Of a stretch of 24,915 nt of DNA, positions 19,289 to 24,915 are shown piece after piece. This stretch comes from Saccoglossus kowalevskii. Lineage: Eukaryota > Hemichordata > Enteropneusta > Harrimaniidae. Each line of letters begins with the position of its first letter. Positions within the stretch are counted from its first letter, which is position 1. The translations under genes were made by a program, and so were the position numbers. Where the stretch lies: NCBI RefSeq assembly GCF_000003605.2, contig NW_003134345.1, positions 84,122 through 109,036 of the forward strand, written 5' to 3'. The notes beneath the pieces are model-generated. The model saw only the letters and a program-made list of their open reading frames with translations. It had not been told where the DNA came from and searched no databases.

Positions 19289-21855
19289 TTAATAACTACG
19301 AATACCAACTGTCAGAAATAGTGGTCCGAATAGCGACAGTTATCTCGTAATTAGTTCCAAATCACTGAGCCAAGTTCCGTCCAAAACTTCACATGGCCTA
19401 AACGGTGCCAGACATAACACAGCCATTCAGCTAATTAAGTCGATTAACAGATACGCAAAAACAATTTCATCATACAACTAATCATATACCTGCTGTAAGT
19501 CAATAATGTTATGCGGATTAAAAATACAAAAATAAGCTAGTATCATCTGCAAAAACCGAACCGAATATTTATATATTCAATACTGGTTCGAACATGATAG
19601 ATGAAATTTTAAATTATAGTATTATCACTGATCATGGTGTGTCAAATTTGATCTACAATGTACATGACGTCATCATTGCACACAATTGATATAACTTTTT
19701 CACATTTGGACAAAGACAATACTGTTGTATCACACGAGTGTGATCACAATATTATATAGATTTAATATGCGCTCGCCTTGCGCACGTTGTTTCCAAATTG
19801 TGCAATTAAACTTCATCTGGACTGAAAATATATAACCAGTAGTTTTAATTTCCGTTCCACAATTTTTGAAATAATATTCAACTTATATCGGCCGGAACTG
19901 CTATACAAATTATATCCGTACCGGTTTGTGCACCTGTTTTATTGTTCAATATAATATATAGAGAATAGTATTAGATAATCGTAGTCCTTGGTAATTATTC
20001 AATATAGCCAATTATTATTGTTCAATGGACAAATTATTGTAAGCAATTGACCATTATCAGCAACTGAAAGAGCGCCACCTGGGGACAAACAATGGGCATA
20101 AACTCGCACTTTGTTTTCACACGACCAGTGGAACTGACAAACCACTGGCAGTAACACAATTTGCTTAAAGAAAGTCTTTTTCACTCATGCCCTGGAAATA
20201 TATGTGGGTACATTGTGTGATAAATGATTGAAACAAAAATAACTGCTTTCAAAAAAAAAAAGAATTTATATTTTTCCCGAACTTATTTTCTAATGATAGC
20301 CTCACATGTCGATATCTTATTGCGATTTGCGTAGAAGTTATTTTGTAAAGAATGTATTAACTATTAATTTTTAGTCTTTACTCGGGTAACAGAAAGTAGC
20401 CCAATTAACGATCTGGACGTCGAGCTCCTCTGCCAGTTTTAATTAATTTCAAAGACATTCTACGAAAACTGGACACGTAAGCTCACAATTCACGTATGTA
20501 TACATGGCCATACAGAAGCGGCGGCACGACATTTCGCATGGGGCGAGATCTGCAAGTGCATGGTCACGCATTTTTTTCGAGGGAGCGACCCTCCTTCCGG
20601 TGCCGCCGAAAATTTTCTATTTTTACCCCCGTAAAAATGAAAACGGAATGTGTCGATGCTGGATTTTCATTTCCTTGAAATGTCATGTAGTTCACGTAAC
20701 TGTAGATGAACGTTATGAAATGTGACAATATACGTGTGTAACTTGTGCCGGTAAAAATCTCAATTTAATTACGACCGTGACATGATGATTGTCACTGCTA
20801 TTTTAACAGGGAAATATAAGATTGGATTATTCAAAATTCACATTAAACGGTCCCATGAATGATACACGTTGCCATGGAAATATAATAATTCCGACATTAT
20901 TAATTATATTCATTCAATGGCGATAGTAATACTGTTACATATATTAGTATATTCTTTACAAGTTGAACCTGGAGGGGTCTTCATGTTACATGCAAACGTT
21001 TGAGTGACGTCACTAGGGTATTTTAATGTGAAATTAATTAATTAAATAAACGAAAAAGACAGGAGAAGAGATTCGTAATAAAATTTTACAATTTTATGTC
21101 ATTTGAATTTGTATATTAACAAAAAAATGTACTGAAGTCCTTCAGTTAAATTATAGACACTCAGAAAGAAGTACTTAAAATCTATAAATAACCCAATATC
21201 CTGAGATCTTCAAATTTGCAATAGAAAAGGTCACTATTCTTCATGTTGTAGTATATTCATTTGTTGAGTTTTGTTTCGTATTTTCACTAACATGATTTTT
21301 TTATAGAAATGTACTTGATGTTTTTCATAACAAGACAACAATAATTTTAAAACAAAATCTAAACGTCACACTTTCGTGGCGCTTTTCCTCCATGAATATG
21401 CAAATATGTAAAATTAATAATATATCGGGGAATTTAAAACCTGGTGAACATATCTGCAACATTAAATCCGTTACAAATTAAACACATTGAATGTTCCCCT
21501 TTTTACAGTTTTCAATGGATTGATTACCAGTCGGTGAACTTTTTATTCCACTTCTTTGCGTTTTTGCACGAATTACTATTGTGTTAGGTTTATGTTCGCT
21601 TGATTGTTATATTATTGGTTAACAATTGGAGATTTTATTCAAGTTGTGATTTTAGGGTGTGAACAAGGCCAGGGACAAACATCAGTTTCTTTCTTTGTAC
21701 ATTGTCAACTCTTTTTTGCGATGGTTAACTCCAGGGTTAACTCGCCGATTGAGAATTGGCATAGATTTTAGTTGTTAAAACGGGTGCAAGCTGACTAAAG
21801 GTGAACAAAATATTGAATTTGAAAATTAACAGAGATGTAGCATTGTAAGAAAACC
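19289..21855. other. Intergenic DNA between the divergent genes
   Basis: Short palindromes occur (ATCACACGAGTGTGAT near 19727-19742; CGGCGGCAC at 20519 with GTGCCGCCG at 20600), which may mark degraded elements. A CpG-richer patch at 20510-20640 has two overlapping open frames without recognisable content. No gene is supported. Confidence 0.5.
20071..20086. promoter_or_regulatory. CTCF-like motif
   Basis: AGCGCCACCTGGGGAC resembles the reverse complement of the CTCF core (AGCGCCCCCTNGTGG) with a few mismatches. It lies between the two divergent genes. This is a motif match only; function is not shown. Confidence 0.25.
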
Positions 21856-22002
21856 AAATCAGATATGAACTAACCCGAATCAGATACGAACTAACCCGAA
21901 TCCGATACGAACTAACCCGAGTCGGATATTAACTAACCCGAATCAGATACGACCTAATCAGAGTCAGATATAAACTTACCCAAATCAGGTACGAACTAAC
22001 CA
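21856..22002. repeat. 21-bp minisatellite, 7 units
   Basis: Unit GAATCAGATACGAACTAACC plus C, in seven consecutive 21-base copies with substitutions increasing toward the right (e.g. CCTAATCA, AACTTACCC). The unit is seven codons long but no ATG-initiated frame uses it. It is intergenic. Confidence 0.93.
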
Positions 22003-22906
22003 GAGCACATTCACATTCACAAAAAAATACATGGATCACTAGACATGCCCTCTTTTAATGAAATCTACGAAGATTTCAGAATTTTGAGAAGAAAACGAAT
22101 ACTTAAATATTAAGATTGAGACAAATAAGAATATGTATAACATATGGGTGGTGTGTCGCTCAATGTATTTTGTATTTAAAGTGAAACACACTCATGCAGA
22201 AACATTTGTTACTTCAATCTTATTTTAGTTTAAACAAATCTATCTTTGCCAAGGTATTCGACCATACGTGTAATTTTAAACTCGATCATAACTTTATTTG
22301 GCGTGTTTGTGCAATTCAATGACCTCCAACATATATGTTAAAGTTCTGCTATTTGTCGAAATATTCAAAATTGGTTTAAAAATTTAAAAAGTTTATAAGT
22401 CTGAAAAGTTATCTTTTACCCGCAGCTTCTGTATTTCTTTCAAGTAGGTAGCTCATTGAAATATTAAAATTTGTGCTTTGTTTCGATGTAATTTTAAAGT
22501 TTAATGGTCAGAGTTAATCTCAAACCGTACATGTTTTCAATAGTGGCAACCGTCAAGTATGAAAGCCATAAACATGGAGTAGAAAGTAAATCTTAAAACT
22601 AAACATAGACTGATACAACTCCGTATGGCTTCCCTCTCATTGGCTCAGCTGGCCAGGCAACCTAGCCTAAACCATTCAAATTGTATTGTAGCTCTATATA
22701 AAAAAGAATACAAAAGCGTCAGTGAATTAAATAACTTTGAGCTAAATCTATCCAAAGTCTTTTATTATATACGCCCGAAGATCAAAAAGCATCATTGTAA
22801 AGGCATTGATGTTGTGGTGTGGCGTCGTCATAGTGACTGCCATGCTACTGCCCTTGTTGTCTGTGCGTCGTTCCTGTGCATATCCATTTCACAACGAAAA
22901 CAGTGA
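22003..22906. other. Intergenic DNA upstream of the PP1-like gene
   Basis: The 93-codon frame at 22625-22906 has no recognisable motif or conserved composition and I do not call it. The remainder is AT-rich with no repeats seen. Confidence 0.45.
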
Positions 22907-23170
22907 GCGGCGGTGGCGGATGTTTCAGCTCAAGTCAGTGCTTTAGTTTTCGCACATTTTCACTGAAAACCGCAAGTACCGCCGCATAACCGCTATTGAA
23001 ATGGTTCTTGAATAGAAGTAGACTCTATCCGTCCCAACATTCCACACCTTTCGAGCAGATCTGTCGGCAGACGATCAGCCAACCCATACAAGAACAGAGG
23101 ATCTAACACGTCCACTGGCGCTGGCACCGTCAGCCATTGCTACATAACTGTTTACCTCTATATTTAAAAT
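22907..23170 (+). promoter_or_regulatory. Putative 5' leader/promoter of the PP1-like gene
   Basis: GC- and CpG-richer than its surroundings (GCGGCGGTGGCGG near 22908, several CG steps to 23135), and directly upstream of the PP1-like ATG. It holds one mini-ORF, ATGGTTCTTGAATAG, at 23001-23015. TATATTTAAAAT at 23158-23170 is too close to the ATG to be a TATA box for this frame. No clear core promoter motif is seen; the assignment comes from position and base composition. Confidence 0.35.
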
Positions 23171-23248
23171 ATGAACAAGAAGCAAGATTTAGACGTGGAT
23201 GCTGTTATAGAACAGTTGCTTTCTGTGAAAGATACTCCAGGCAAGCAG
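23171..23248 (+). CDS. Protein phosphatase 1 catalytic subunit-like, first coding exon (partial)
   Basis: Twenty-six codons beginning MNKKQDLDVDAVIEQLLSVK and ending DTPGKQ, followed by a strong donor CAG|GTGAGA in phase 0. The pattern LDVDxxIxxLLxV...PGK is the start of PP1-type Ser/Thr phosphatases, which dephosphorylate many targets as a catalytic subunit bound to regulatory partners. The metal-binding GDxHG and GDxVDRG motifs would be in later exons outside the window. The N-terminus differs from typical PP1 (KKQ at the start, SVKDT in place of EVRGx), so this may be a divergent PP1-like paralogue. The identification rests on about 15 matching positions. The only ATG just upstream opens a five-codon frame at 23001-23015. 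Confidence 0.6.
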
Positions 23249-23727
23249 GTGAGAGATAAGCTTTTATTTTTATAAATTATGATGACAAAATTGGCAACAT
23301 TCACCATGTTTTTATTGCCGTGATGCTAACATCGTCGTGTTTTTATTTTTATTAAATACGCAGTGTTTTCATTTGCACACAACAGTATGTTTTAGCGGTT
23401 TTAAAAATTCATACTTTAGTAAACGGAATTCTGAATTATGTATTCTGTCATGTATTCCAATCTCTGCTCTGCACACTAATTCGTAAATCGATTTTGTTTA
23501 CGACTGTGATTTTATGTCTCCGTCTCTTGCACTGCTTGCAATGCCACCCAGTGTATCATATTGCATGGCGTTGTGTTCTGATGTAATCACTGTTTAATAC
23601 ATATAGCACATTGACATGTAATCTCATGTCAACATATATATGTAGCAAATTATTAAAAAAAAATTTTTTTCAAATTAAAAAAACAAAAAAACATATTGCC
23701 TAACGCACCCAACAAAACACATCATCA

Positions 23728-24467
23728 TCAATACAATGCTTTCAAAAAAGCTGTTTACAAAATTTACGGTTTATAAACATAAAACGTTTTATAAATTTAA
23801 AAACTGCAGTTGACCAATCAGAACGATTGCTGTGACGCCACCGCAAATTAATACTCTGTACAACCCAGTTTGCATGTGTGTATAAAAGCGTATTGACTAT
23901 TATTATACATCTGTCACCGTAACGCCATAAGCCATAAGTTACAGTGTGCCGTAATTTTGCGGTATTTTACGGGGTATTTTCGTACTACCATATTTGGAAA
24001 TGCAAATTCTAAATATGGAATGATTACGCGCGTAAGCGTCCTCTAATAATAAAAACAAACATGGCTGCCACCAGGATTTGACCGGACTCCATACAAAGAA
24101 GTTAAACTTTTTGGATTTCGGCATTTCCATGATGTATCCTTGAAGGGAAAAGATGTATAATAATAAGGTTATTACGAAGATACCTCAAAGTATGCACTCA
24201 GACAGTGCGCTGTCGCATCGACCTCCGCTGCACATCGGTCAATACTGCCGCTGTACTGTATTCGTGCATACTTTGAGGTATCTTCGCAATAACCTTATAG
24301 TATCTGATTGGCTTTGCGGTACATCAGGGGAAAATTACAAGTACAAAAATTATTATTGCCAATCCAGTTGTCTCAATTAGAATTGAATGAAATGTTCGGT
24401 AAAAATGTAAAAAAATTAATTCTAAAATATGTTAATGTAAACAGCTTTTCTGAAAGCACTGTATTGA
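23728..24467. mobile_element. 740-bp TIR element in the PP1-like gene
   Basis: Left terminus TCAATACAATGCTTTCAAAA then AAGCTGTTTACA (23728-23759); the right terminus 24436-24467 is its reverse complement at 30 of 32 positions. It contains CCAATCAGAACG near 23815 and the inverted ATTGG at 24307, an AACATGGCTGCC word at 24058 and the palindrome at 24163-24298. No coding frame is recognised and no clear target duplication is seen. Confidence 0.7.
24163..24298. repeat. 136-bp imperfect palindrome with 35-bp arms
   Basis: ATAAGGTTATTACGAAGATA followed by CCTCAAAGTATGCAC (24163-24197) pairs with 24264-24298 at 34 of 35 positions. The interior continues to pair weakly (ACAGT, GACC...GGTC) toward the centre and is GC- and CpG-rich. 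It could be a foldback element, a hairpin RNA source or a nested MITE. Confidence 0.88.
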
Positions 24468-24915
24468 AATACAAGTATTAGGGGATGACAATTTATTATT
24501 TATTTAAGAATTGCCTTCATATGAGCTGAATGTTACAGCACAATTCACTTACTTACATTAAAAGGGGAAACAAAAACAGAATGAAGAATGGTTTTATCCT
24601 GATTGCATGCCCTGGGATTGAGTGTAAATTATTAAGATTGACCTCAGTTCCTGCATTTGACATAACTTCTTGCATATTTTCAATTAAAAGAACCTTCCAC
24701 TCGATTGAATAATTGTGTTTGTAAAAAGACTGCAATACGATGTGTTTGTCAGTATCTTTTTTTGTGCTGTGGCGATGGTGTTATTGCGTAGCACAAAATA
24801 TTTTTATTATTTAGGAATTTTTTTTTAAAGGGGGCTGTGGTTGTCATGTAGTGTATTTGATGTATGCAATTTCTGTAAAATGAATTGTTTGTTTACACTA
24901 ACTTCAAATGCAAGC

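Larger units (their letters stand above)
23249..24915 (+). other. Presumed intron 1 of the PP1-like gene
   Basis: Follows the GTGAGA donor and runs off the window. It holds the 740-bp inverted-repeat element at 23728-24467. Outside that element I see only AT-rich sequence, including an A9/T7 tract near 23655, and no convincing acceptor-plus-coding segment matching the next expected PP1 block. Confidence 0.4.

Noticed and set aside
22625-22906. 93-codon plus-strand frame MASLSLAQLARQ
   Set aside because: No recognisable domain, ends before the PP1-like leader, and composition is ordinary for intergenic DNA here.
23158-23170. TATATTTAAAAT as a TATA box for the PP1-like gene
   Set aside because: It touches the start codon, leaving no room for a transcription start upstream of the ATG.

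Overview
This window is intron-rich, AT-rich eukaryotic DNA. Its protein-coding exons are short and bounded by GT-AG sites, and it carries minisatellites, many short inverted-repeat transposons and an assembly gap (N run, 11872-12445). Nothing in it looks bacterial or viral. The gene content (a USP31/USP43-type deubiquitinase and a PP1-type phosphatase N-terminus), the MITE density and frequent TACATGTAC-like words suggest an invertebrate animal, plausibly a lophotrochozoan such as a mollusc. That placement is inference only.

Gene 1 lies on the minus strand, about 16.68 kb down to beyond base 1. It is a ubiquitin-specific protease of the USP31/USP43 family. Exon 1 (16675-15746) holds a disordered basic N-terminus, the catalytic Cys box and the QHDAxEFL motif. 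A 12.9-kb intron follows, then exons at 2868-2536, 1782-1553, 1183-1072 and 748-570. All junction phases agree, giving 594 codons plus two bases. The C-terminal half, with the His box and second zinc CxxC, lies to the left of the window.

Gene 2 lies on the plus strand. Only its first coding exon is visible (23171-23248, 26 codons). It resembles the N-terminus of the protein phosphatase 1 catalytic subunit, and the rest of the window to its right would be intron 1. The two genes diverge across about 6.5 kb of intergenic DNA filled with transposon debris.

Repeats by region: 1-590, a two-part minisatellite (27/31-bp then 51-bp units) whose unit matches the exon-5/intron-5 boundary of gene 1, including the 5' splice site; 857-1045, 3138-3347 and 13601-13812, one MITE family with TA ends; 4016-4124, a 52-bp tandem duplication; 5196-6242, a TIR element; 7968-11100, a 31-bp minisatellite of about 100 copies inside intron 1; 11220-12921, an inverted-repeat-bounded element interrupted by the gap; 14647-15067, a Harbinger-like MITE; 17393-18800, a decayed antisense LINE carrying a 126-bp MITE; 18819-19288, an LTR-like segment; 21856-22002, a 21-bp minisatellite; 23728-24467, a 740-bp TIR element containing a long palindrome.

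I see no new multi-gene system. The most notable signal is the splice-donor-bearing minisatellite that abuts an exon at the left edge.
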